64,000 bases of DNA, from assembly GCF_932526225.1 (NCBI RefSeq), contig NC_064035.1, positions 4,029,501 to 4,093,500 on the forward strand, given 5' to 3'. The stretch is from Nematostella vectensis. Taxonomy: Eukaryota; Cnidaria; Anthozoa; Actiniaria; Edwardsiidae. How positions within the stretch are numbered: the first letter of the stretch is position 1; each line of letters opens with the position of its first letter. The position numbers and the translations under genes are program-made. The notes beneath the pieces are model-generated. The model was not told the origin of the DNA, searched no databases, and saw nothing but the letters and a program-made list of their open reading frames with translations. Positions 1 through 10,907 of this stretch are shown piece after piece.

Positions 1-2810
1 CATCTTCTATTCACTTCACCACTACTCTTTCGATTCCTATTCATCTACCCAACTCTATAATCTTCTTTCCACTTCACCACTACTCTTCTGATTCCTACCC
101 ATCCATCCCACTCTATCATCTTCTATTCTCTGCACCACTACTCTTCCGATTCCTATTCATCTACCCAACTCTATCATCTTCTATTCACTTCACCACTACT
201 CTTCCAATTCCTACCCATCCATCCCACTCTATAATCTTCTATCCACCTCACCACTACTCTTTCGATTCCTATTCATCTACCCAACTCTATCATCTTCTAT
301 TCACTTCACCACTACTCTTCCAATTCCTACCCATCCGTCCCACTCTATAATCTTCTATCCACTTCACCACTACTCTTCCGATTCCTATTCATCTACCCAA
401 CTCTATCATCTTCTATTCACTTCACCACTACTCTTCCAATTCCTACCCATCCATCCCACTCTATAATCTTCTATCCACCTCACCACTACTCTATTCATCT
501 ACCCAACTCTATCATCTTCTATTCACTTCACCACTACTCTTCCAATTCCTACCCATCCATCCCACTCTATCATCTTCTATTCACTGCACCACTACTCTTC
601 CAATTCCTACCCATCCATCCCACTCTATAATCTTCTATTCTCTGCACCACTACTCTTCCGATTCCTATTCATCTACCCAACTCTATCATCTTCTATTCAC
701 TTCACCACTACTCTTCCAATTCCTACCCATCCATCCCACTCTATAATCTTCTATCCACTTCACCACTACTCTTCCGATTCCTATTCATCTACCCAACTCT
801 ATCATCTTCTATTCACTTCACCACTACTCTTCCAATTCCTACCCATCCATCCCACTCTATCATCTTCTATTCTCTGCACCACTACTCTTTCGATTCCTAT
901 TCATCTACCCAACTCTATCATCTTCTATTCACTTCACCACTACTCTTCCAATTCCTACCCATCCATCCCACTCTATAATCTTCTATCCACCTCACCACTA
1001 CTCTTTCGATTCCTATTCATCTACCCAACTCTATCATCTTCTATTCACTTCACCACTACTCTTCCAATTCCTACCCATCCGTCCCACTCTATAATCTTCT
1101 ATCCACTTCACCACTACTCTTCCGATTCCTATTCATCTACCCAACTCTATCATCTTCTATTTACTTCACCACTACTCTTCCAATCCCTACCCATCCATCC
1201 CACTCTATCATCTTCTATTCACTTCACCACTACTCTTCCAATTCCTACCCATCCATCCCACTCTATAATCTTCTATCCACTTCACCACTACTCTTCCGAT
1301 TCCTATTCATCTACCCAACTCTATCATCTTCTATTTACTTCACCACTACTCTTCCAATTCCTACCCATCCATCCCACTCTATAATCTTCTATCCACTTCA
1401 CCACTACTCTTCCGATTCCTATTCATCTACCCAACTCTATCATCTTCTATTTACTTCACCACTACTCTTCCAATTCCTACCCATCCATCCCACTCTATCA
1501 TCTTCTATTCACTGCACCACTACTCTTCCAATTCCTACCCATCCATCCCACTCTATCATCTTCTATTCTCTGCACCACTACTCTTCCGATTCCTATTCAT
1601 CTACCCAACTCTATCATCTTCTATTCACTTCACCACTACTCTTCCAATTCCTACCCATCCATCCCACTCTATAATCTTCTATCCACCTCACCACTACTCT
1701 TTCGATTCCTATTCATCTACCCAACTCTATCATCTTCTATTCACTTCACCACTACTCTTCCAATTCCTACCCATCCGTCCCACTCTATAATCTTCTATCC
1801 ACTTCACCACTACTCTTCCGATTCCTATTCATCTACCCAACTCTATCATCTTCTATTTACTTCACCACTACTCTTCCAATCCCTACCCATCCATCCCACT
1901 CTATCATCTTCTATTCACTTCACCACTACTCTTCCAATTCCTACCCATCCATCCCACTCTATAATCTTCTATCCACTTCACCACTACTCTTTTGATTCCT
2001 ATTCATCTACCCAACTCTATCATCTTCTATTCACTTCACCACTACTCTTCCAATTCCTACCCATCCATCCCACTCTATAATCTTCTATCCACTTCACCAC
2101 TACTCTTCCGATTCCTATTCATCTACCCAACTCTATCATCTTCTATTTACTTCACCACTACTCTTCCAATTCCTACCCATCCATCCCACTCTATCATCTT
2201 CTATTCACTGCACCACTACTCTTCCAATTCCTACCCATCCATCCCACTCTATCATCTTCTATTCTCTGCACCACTACTCTTCCGATTCCTATTCATCTAC
2301 CCAACTCTATCATCTTCTATTCACTTCACCACTACTCTTCCAATTCCTACCCATCCATCCCACTCTATAATCTTCTATCCACCTCACCACTACTCTTTCG
2401 ATTCCTATTCATCTACCCAACTCTATCATCTTCTATTCACTTCACCACTACTCTTCCAATTCCTACCCATCCGTCCCACTCTATAATCTTCTATCCACTT
2501 CACCACTACTCTTCCGATTCCTATTCATCTACCCAACTCTATCATCTTCTATTTACTTCACCACTACTCTTCCAATCCCTACCCATCCATCCCACTCTAT
2601 CATCTTCTATTCACTTCACCACTACTCTTCCAATTCCTACCCATCCATCCCACTCTATAATCTTCTTTCCACTTCACCACTACTCTTCTGATTCCTATTC
2701 ATCTACCCAACTCTATCATCTTCTATTCACTTCACCACTACATTTCTGATTCCTACCCATCTATCTAACTCTGTCCTCCTCTATCCACTTCACCACAACA
2801 CCCATCCACC
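1..2810. repeat. 58-bp minisatellite array with 12-mer higher-order repeat
   Basis: About 47 head-to-tail copies of a 58-bp unit, truncated by the left window edge and decaying into degenerate copies after about 2720. Two monomer types mostly alternate: one carries CATCTACCCAACTCTAT and the other CATCCATCCCACTCTAT. The plus strand is almost free of G, so the minus strand is purine-rich. A rare variant, CCATCCGTCC, recurs at 331, 1075, 1771 and 2467; the last two intervals are exactly 696 bp (12 units) and the first is 13 units less a 10-bp deletion near 492. The array lies in the intron after SHMT2 exon 13. Long open frames inside it are repeat artefacts. Confidence 0.97.
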
Positions 2811-2991
2811 TTATCTTATCAGCTTCAGCATACTGCGCCACTACTCCGATTCCCAATTCACTTTTACACAGGCCCTGCTTTTTATTCTCCTACCCTCCCA
2901 TGCTAGCCCCAGACCCTTTTCATCTTCATCCAACTCCAGAACCCTGTCTCACTCCAACAACTCATATTCGCTTTACCATTGCTCCTTTTAC

Positions 2992-5900
2992 CTAGCCTCA
3001 GACCCCCTGGCTTTAGTGCACTCTTGTCCCCAGGACAAGTGTTCTTGTTTGTGGTGATGGATGCCGCCTCCAACACCTTCTCGACCTTTGCACCATCAAT
3101 GCCCTGCCATTGAAACCAGTGTCATTAGAGTTGCACCACTTATCCCATAGCATAAGCCCAAGCAGCTTTTACAGCAGCTTCCAAAAATCTATTCAAGATG
3201 AATTCAAATACATTATTGAGCAAATTCCATCAATGGACGTCAAACATTTTGTAACAGGATTTTTTTTTTATCTGTATAAGTCTGAGGCAATAGCTTTGAT
3301 ATGTCTTAAAAAAATAGCTGATTAATTGATTTGATTATTACAAACAATTCACAGACTACACTGCATTGCAACAACACTTTCTACATTGTTATCTTCAAAA
3401 CCTACCTTTGGTCTTAAATCCAACAGAACCAAATGATTATCTGTACCACCTGAAACATACGCAATATGAATAAGCTAAGATTCCTCCATCTCCAAATTCT
3501 CAGATTGATGGTATACGAATATATAAGAAATTGGGTGATAGAACCTGAAGACAGTGTCCCCATAAAGGTTTTATAAACACTTAGCATATTTTTGGAGGTT
3601 TGAAAATGCATTTGGAAATCTAAACTCAAAGCATTTTCAGTCCCAAGATTTCAGTCCAGAATCAGCATCCCAACCTTAGAGATGTCTCTAAATTTGGCTC
3701 TCAACTACCCACATGCCTACCATGTCTACGTCTACCTCAGCTACCCGTGTCTACATGCACTGGTCACAATAAAGAAGGTCATCTTTATTAAAGGATCATC
3801 AATTAATGCTATTATATTCCGATACCTATGACTGTGCAAACCCCCCTTCCCCCTCAGCAAATTCTGGGTATGTGTCTGGTGTACCACATGACACTAACTA
3901 ACCTGACACCATGTTGTATCCTTTATCTGTTAGTGCTTTTGCCATACTCTTTGCATTCCTCAACACTTGTTCCTGATAGGCCTTGAACTCAGGAGACAGA
4001 GCCTGGATATGCAAGACTATGTTTGGTATATAATTTTTTTTTGTAATGAAAAATATTACGGAACAACTAGATAAAAATCCTTCCTGCTCAGAGTTTTTTT
4101 TGCTTCAAAGATAAAAAGTGACTTAGGTTTAAGGCCTTTTTAAGGTTATGGTACAGTTTTATGTGGACAGAAATAATGAAAATTTTAATAATAACAGAAT
4201 CCCTACATTAAAGAAATACTACCCCATATTCTGGAAGGATATTTATGGTAGCAATTTTATTTTAGGAAATATAAGCGAAAAAAGTTTTTAGGGAATTATA
4301 ATAATAACACTTTCAGGTAAAAACTTTTTACTCTTGTTACAAGGGTGTTAAATACTTGGCAGGTATTTGATTTATTTGGAACTGCAGCACAGCAGTGAAG
4401 GAACCCGATTGGCAATGTGAGCCTCACCATTAGGTGTGAAGTGTCATAATCCAGTAAAGGGATTAATATCAGAAACAAAAACCTTGGCCAAAACATGCTA
4501 AACTTTTGAATTGATGTACCATATAAATTGCTCGGAATTGCATAAAATTTGACAGGCTGACAGAGCAATACCTCGCTGAAATGGCTGAAACTTGCATACT
4601 GCAGCTTTGAAATATAATCACTTCTGAATGAAACTAGTTGTTAACAAGCATGTGCTGATTGAAAAAGGAATTTAGCATCAGTTTTCATTCACAGGGTATA
4701 TGTTACCTAAATTTTTCCAAAGACACCTTAACGTTTCATGTTTTACTGACATTTTTTCAAATGTTGCTTCAAACCATAGATGACAAACATGGGAAGATTT
4801 TCCATTTTATAATGATTAATTTGATACCTAGTTTGTATAGCTTGGATAAAACGTGCACATGTAATTTTCTTTCCGGGACCAGGTTGCGAAACTGTATCGT
4901 AATTTTTTAGGCCCTTTCTAGGTGATAGTCACATAAGCAATAAAGCAGTTGGTTAAAAGGAGCGATTAAAATACTGAAAGCTCTTTAGCTTTGATTCAGG
5001 TGGTGTAAAAAACATTGATAAAAAAACATGCTGATATCAGAAATATATCATTTACAAGTTGAATAAATTAATTAAGGTATGTAATGGAATTTCTGCAAAT
5101 AAGAAAAAAACGCTGTGCTTGATGTGCATGCACCTTGTGTTAGATAAGAGTGGAGCCGTTTGCACGCATGCACTAAACCAGGACTAACATGAGCTTTTCT
5201 ACTCCCTTTATTTAATATAACTGTGAAATTTCTTATTACTGTGTTACTAGAAAAACATATAAGCCAGGTGATAAAACAGATAAGCCAGGTGATAAAACAG
5301 ATAAGCCAGGTGATAAAACAGACAAGCCAGGTGATAAAACAGATAAGCCAGGTAATAAAACAGATAAGCCAGGTGATAAAACAGACAAGCTAGGTGATAA
5401 AACAGATAAGCCAGGTGCTAAAACAGACAAGCCAGGTGATAAAACAGATAAGCCAGGTGAGAAATCAGATAACCAAGGTGATAAAACATAAGCCAGGTGA
5501 TAAAACAGATAAGCCAGGTGATAAAACAGATAAGCCAGGTGATAAAACAGACAAGCCAGGTGATAAAACAGATAAGCCAGGTGATAAAACAGATAAGCCA
5601 GGTGATAAAACAGACAAGCTAGGTGATAAAACAGATAAGCCAGGTGATAAAACAGACAAGCTAGGTGATAAAACAGATAAGCCAGGTGATAAAACAGATA
5701 AGCCAGGTGAGAAATCAGATAACCAAGGTGATAAAACAGATAAGCCAGGTGATAAAACAGATAAGCCAGGTGAGAAATCAGATAAGCCAGGTGATAAAAC
5801 AGATAAGCCAGGTGATAAAACAGATAAGCCAGGTGATAAAACAGACAAGCCAGGTGATAAAACAGACAAGCCAGGTGATAAAACAGATAACCAAGGTGAT

Positions 5901-8343
5901 AAAACAGATAAGCCAGGTGATAAAACAGATAAGCCAGGTGATAAAACAGATAAGCCAGGTGATAAAACAGATAAGCCAGGTGATAAAACAGATAAGCCAG
6001 GTGATAAAACAGATAAGCCAGGTGATAAAACAGATAAGCCAGGTGATAAAACAGACAAGCCATGTGATAAAACAGACAAGCCAGGTGATAAAACAGACAA
6101 GCTAGGTGATAAAACAGACAAGCCAGCTGATAAAACAGATAAGCCAAGTGATAAAACAGATAAGCCAGGTGATAAAACAGACAAGCCAGGTGATAAAACA
6201 GACAAGCCAGGTGATAAAACAGATATCTGAGGTGATAAAACAGATAAGCCAGGTGATAGAGTGATTTACAGTACCTGCTTCAGAGCCACGCCCACTCCTG
6301 CGATGGAATGGTTATGGGGTCCACCTTGAAGTGAAGGGAACAATGCAAAGTCTATATCCCTTTTAAAGTTGTACATGATGTCTGAAAAAAGGAGGGAAGC
6401 ATTTGATGAAAAACAACAGGTAGGTACAGTATTTACTACTCAACTAGCTTTATACCTTTCCCAGTCTTTTTGTCAACTCCCTTCACTCCAATACGATAGA
6501 AAATAAGACCAGCCCTTTAAGAAAAAGAGAACCAAAAAAAATTTAAACAAAGAGCAGACTTAAATAATAAAAGTACACAAAATGCCAGGTAGACTAAAAA
6601 CAAACAGGAAATCAATTATTTGATTTAATATATACCTCACACCACGCAGCGTCTTGTGGGTTGTAGTTGTACAAACATGACAGTAATCAAAGGGGCTAGG
6701 AATCACCTGTCAAAACAAGGTTAACAACTATAATAATAAGAAAATAATATAATGAAAGGATTTTTAATATTGTATGCACCACATACATCTGCTGCTACAA
6801 GCCCGGCAATGTGTGCAATATCGCCCAGCAATACTGCATTGCACTTGTCAGCAATCTGGAACAAATCAAGCACTAGGATGAGATTGGCAAAGAAGGAGGT
6901 TCTGCATGGTCTTGGAAACACTAATGGATGTCATGGTCACTAACCTTTCTCATTCTCTCATATTCATACAGCCTGGAATATGCACTTGCACCTGCTATAA
7001 TCATCTTTGGCCTGAACAGTTGGGCTGTCTGCTCTAGCACATCATAGTCAATATGACCAGTTTTCTCCTGAAACAGTTTGACTCATTAATTTTCATTGAT
7101 AAAAGATTGAAGAATTGTCAGAAATACAAAAAGATGTATACTTTTTACAGACTTACATTTAATCTGTAAGGCATTGACTCGAAATAAATAGATGTTGCTG
7201 ATATTCTTTTCACATCAGACATAAATCCGTGGGTAAGGCTGAGAACAAAATAAAACATATTACTTATAGAGCACAATTTTGATCAATGTACTTGTTATTA
7301 CTTGATTGGATCACCCTGCCCATAACCTGCCCGCAAGCGGTTTAAGGGCTCTCATACAAACACATCTTCTAGCTTTCCAGCTCAACTAGAGATTAACACA
7401 TACAGAAATAGATATGTTATTTTACTTACTGCCCTCCATGAGGAAGATCCAATCCCATAAGACGATCATGGGGCTTTAGCAAACCAGTAAAGGCAGCAAA
7501 ATTTGCAGGAGATCCTAAAAAATAAATAGTTGTAATGTAACTTGTACAAATAATTGAGAATTTCAATTCATAACTCTTAAAAGCAGCAACCTTGCTTATA
7601 TGAATTCTCATGGGTAAAACATTTTTGGACAAGCTGGGGTGTGGAAGGGTGGCTGAAGGCGTTGCGGCACCTACCAGAATATGGCTGCACATTCACACCC
7701 CATTCTTTAGGATCCAGCCTGAATGCTTTTAATGCCCTTTCTTGGACTAACTTCTCTATTTCATCAATAACTTCTGTTCCTCCATAGTACCTTACAACAA
7801 ATATTGGGCATAATAAGATATATGAACAAGAATCCAGAAAGACTAAACAATTGTGAGGGGAATGAAAACAGCTCACTTTTTAATATTCCCAAAAATGTCA
7901 GATCAATAAAATTACCCAAAGAGCCATATACAGAGTATAAAATATGTTACCCCAAAAACTGGTAGTCAACTCTGCCAAATTAGTGTACCAAAAAATGACA
8001 GAATACAATACCTTTGTCCAGGGTATCCCTCTGAATACTTGTTATTCAAGCAGGACCCCATAGCCTGTAATGCTGCTTTACTGCAAAAATTCTAACAAAA
8101 AAGCAGATTTGTCATACATACATACACATATACCTAAACAATTCCACTGGAAGAAGACGGGAACAAAATTACTTCCGAAGCAATGAGCTCCAAGCCGCGT
8201 AGTTGGCGATCCTTCTCCCTCTGTATAAGTGCATGCATTTCTGGGTCATCATCCTGTAAGCTTTCTTGACCAGTCCAAACAGATCTTGTCAGTCCATACA
8301 CCGATGGCTTGGTCAATTTGTGGAACTGCTGAAAGGCCTTCAT
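2992..8343 (-). CDS. SHMT2: Serine hydroxymethyltransferase, mitochondrial (3' end off window)
   Basis: PLP enzyme that converts serine and tetrahydrofolate to glycine and 5,10-methylene-THF. Exons on the minus strand: 8173-8343, 8012-8091, 7675-7790, 7430-7514, 7157-7238, 6945-7067, 6787-6855, 6636-6706, 6456-6514, 6275-6381, 3903-4002, 3406-3449, 2992-3103. Every junction is GT-AG and the phases agree. Visible landmarks: WTGQESL then ELIASE in exon 1, YSEGYPGQR across exons 2-3, VQPYSG, the PLP-lysine motif [10 protein letters not shown] in exon 8, [11 protein letters not shown] in exon 10, GGTDNH in exons 11-12 and [11 protein letters not shown] in exon 13. The WTGQESL segment after an acidic-free basic leader (residues 1-20) fits the mitochondrial rather than the cytosolic form. 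The codons after exon 13 (about the last 100 residues) are not found between 2810 and 2992 and should lie left of position 1. Introns 10 and 13 hold minisatellites. An extra upstream exon cannot be excluded. Confidence 0.95.
5257..6260. repeat. 21-bp minisatellite in SHMT2 intron 10
   Basis: About 48 tandem copies of a 21-bp unit (plus-strand core AAGCCAGGTGATAAAACAGA) with sparse substitutions, for example GACAAG for GATAAG and GAGAAATCAGATAACCAA variants that recur in blocks. The 21-bp period gives open frames on both strands (a DKTDKPG heptapeptide and others), which are repeat artefacts. The array ends about 13 nt from the 5' splice site of SHMT2 exon 10 (exon end 6275), so it begins almost at the start of the intron in transcript direction. 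Confidence 0.96.
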
Positions 8344-8425
8344 GGAAAAAAGGCAGATTCATTGATAACTCTCTAAGCAATAAAATACAGTTATTGTCAC
8401 AAGGAATAGCTTAAAGTTGGGCTTT

Positions 8426-8616
8426 CATAGCTGTCAACCCAACTTGGACAAAAATCTTGTGAAATTGGGTGACATTCATTAAATATGTGAAAAACAACAA
8501 GAGAGCCAATGCAGGGAAATACAGAGAATATATGAACACTCTCACAAAAATCAGGCTTGTAATGAGGTCCAAAATTTTGTGACACCCATCTAATACGGGT
8601 GAGTTGACAGCTATGG
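8426..8616. mobile_element. MITE-like element, ATAGCTGTCAAC termini
   Basis: A roughly 190-bp element upstream of the SHMT2 start. The left end CATAGCTGTCAACCCAAC is matched by the inverted right end GTGAGTTGACAGCTATG, and inner segments (GGGTGACATTC versus GTGACACCC) also partly pair. There is no coding content. It looks like a non-autonomous DNA transposon; the family is not recognised. Confidence 0.6.
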
Positions 8617-10907
8617 ACTTCGATGTACTGTACCTGAGTTGAGGGAGAGTTGCATTTGAGGAAGCTTATTTTTAGATCGGCTTATAATTGGAATATTTTT
8701 GTGCTTGAGGTTAAGCATCCTTATAAATGAAGAAATCTTAAAAAAATATATTCGAATAAAGAACAAATAAAGAGCTAATTTCAACTCTTTATCTTTTAGA
8801 TGGCTTGGAAAGACTGAAAAATCAAGATCCTTAGCAGAGGAGTATATTTTAATAACCAAATTAAATATCACCACTGACACTTTGCACTTGAAGGAACATA
8901 GCCATGATTTTGACGGGGGGGGGGGGGGTGTTCGTTAACCCAGGAAGCGGACCATTTTCTCTTAGGTAGCTCGTCCTACCTCGTAGTGGTACTTAATTTC
9001 CTTCATTAAAGCAAACCTTCAAGTCAAGTAGGGGGGTTCTTCTGAACCCCCCTGGCTACGGGCCTGACTTGGAAATCCAGTGCGGCCATTCCACATGTGT
9101 GGCATAGAGCAAAAAGAGTGTCCACATTGTATAAGGCCACATTCTTTAGAGATTAAGATGTGAAGTTGTTTTGTAGGACAATTGTGGTAAGGTATTCTGA
9201 TGTCGCTCCATATCGTGCAGTCCCCCTTTACCACCCCTGCTTAGGTCATTAGCAAAACAAATAAGCGTTGTGGTTACATAAGCTAAACTCCATCACCAGT
9301 TGCACCAAGCAATCAGTACAAATTTGTGGATATGTTGTATCAATGGTAGCGTTATGGTTTTCCATGTTCCATTTTACTTTTAATAGCTAAGAAAGTGTTG
9401 AAAATGCTATTTGTTTCTTATCAATATCAATGCCGTCACTGCAAAAAAAGGCAGACAGTTTTTTTTTGTCGTGAGATATCTTTCTTTTATGGAGAAATGC
9501 ACATTCCTTCCACTTACATTTGCAGATATTAGCCTTCTGCCAAGCCCTAGCATGTTTCAGCAGTTCAATCAGTGGTAAATTTACCGTTAAAAGGCGACAA
9601 ATTGGACTACTGAAATCCTTCTTTTCTTTCCGAGTCTTCGAAAAGTTGAAAAGGAGCCCCGGATACACCAGCGGTAATAAAAAGCCCATTCCCAGTCCCC
9701 CAGTGTTCGACTTGCCCTCCCCTCCCATGCTAAAACACATTAATGACGTTATAAAATCCCTGAGGGGAAAGTTCGAACTTGATGCGTTTTGAAAATATTT
9801 GTACTTCGTGGATCATTCTTGTACAGCCGATGGGATAACTGAGGTCAAGTAGGCCAAACTCAACCTTCGCTATATTGGTTTGGGATTTGAAAAGAAACAT
9901 GGCCAGCTTGAACCAGGTGCGTTTCTTTATTGTGTTGCGTTGTCTGTTTACAAGCATCGATATTGCATTTGTTATAGCGCAATAAATATTTACATTGCAC
10001 ACACCGCCTTACATAATTTGAGATCTAGTTATTGGGGTAATTGTGTAAAAATCTCAGCGTGTATGGTGTTCTATTCTTTGTGCGCTTTTGAGGAGATGAA
10101 TTTTCCCGCGCTGTCGCTCTAACGTCGTTATTCAGTCACGCTTCTGAGTGGCTGTCGATTATACAAGTCGCCTGACTACATGAGCAAACATACAGGAAGT
10201 GGATTGAATATTTATGTTTCTACGTCGCTAAAAGCCGGTCAGCTGAGTTCATTGAAAAGTTCCACCCTCAGTGCAACCTTCCATCACGTTTCTGACGGGA
10301 AATGAAGGTTTCATGGACTGCTTAAAGCTCGAATTTGTCAGGTTAGGGAGTTTTTCTTTTGTTCGTTTGGCAGTGTCCGATTTGTAATCAGGAACCGGTG
10401 TGTTTGTAGACTTTCCGAAATTTTAAGTGCTGCTTGGCCTGTAAGCATATTCACCTAATTGCCAGTCATACTTTTTATTCTCTTTGTAGCCGCTATCCTT
10501 GGAGATACGTCTTTGCAATAAATTATTCACCGATTACCTCATCTTTAGGCGAAACTAGTGTGTACGACTGCACTAGTCACGAGGTCTACCGGCGACAAAT
10601 TTACTGTCTTCGTTCCGCCCGATAGAAGCCATACAATACGACGAATTGTTCTGATTTGGGGATTATTACCTCTACTGGTACATAACACGCCATCTTGGTC
10701 GAATAATGGGCTACAAATGCGTGTGTTAGAGCGCTGTTTTGGAGTGTATTTCGTAGACGTCTTTCTTTGTTTGATTTCAGCTGATTGAACATTGGGCACA
10801 ATTCAGCGCTCGCAATGAGCCTTCCTTTGCACCAAATGCGGACTGGTCATGGTAGATATAAGACGGAAATTATCATTATACTAAGAAAAGGGAAAAGAAC
10901 TTCACCA
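8617..10907. other. Intergenic region between SHMT2 and GKAP-domain gene
   Basis: Divergent spacer expected to hold both promoters. It contains a G12-type homopolymer near 8917-8928 and, at about 9025-9075, a fragment ending in CTGGCTACGGGCCTGACTTG that resembles the ends of the transposon-derived repeats elsewhere in the window. No conserved coding segment was recognised on either strand; the short open frames at 9387-9740 and 9730-10122 show no family motif. The stretch from about 10100 to 10900 is richer in CpG and is the likely promoter side of the plus-strand gene. Confidence 0.5.

Noticed and set aside
1992-2486. 164-codon open frame rich in Ser, Tyr, Pro and Phe
   Set aside because: It lies wholly in the 58-bp array; a G-free strand makes stops rare by composition, and the peptide only repeats the monomer.
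5236-6230. Long open frames on both strands with DKTDKPG or YLFYHLA repeats
   Set aside because: The 21-bp unit is divisible by three and has no stop in several frames. The region is an SHMT2 intron with good splice sites on both sides.
9387-9740. 117-codon minus-strand open frame between SHMT2 and the GKAP gene
   Set aside because: No family motif; an overlapping open frame on the other strand suggests chance openness.
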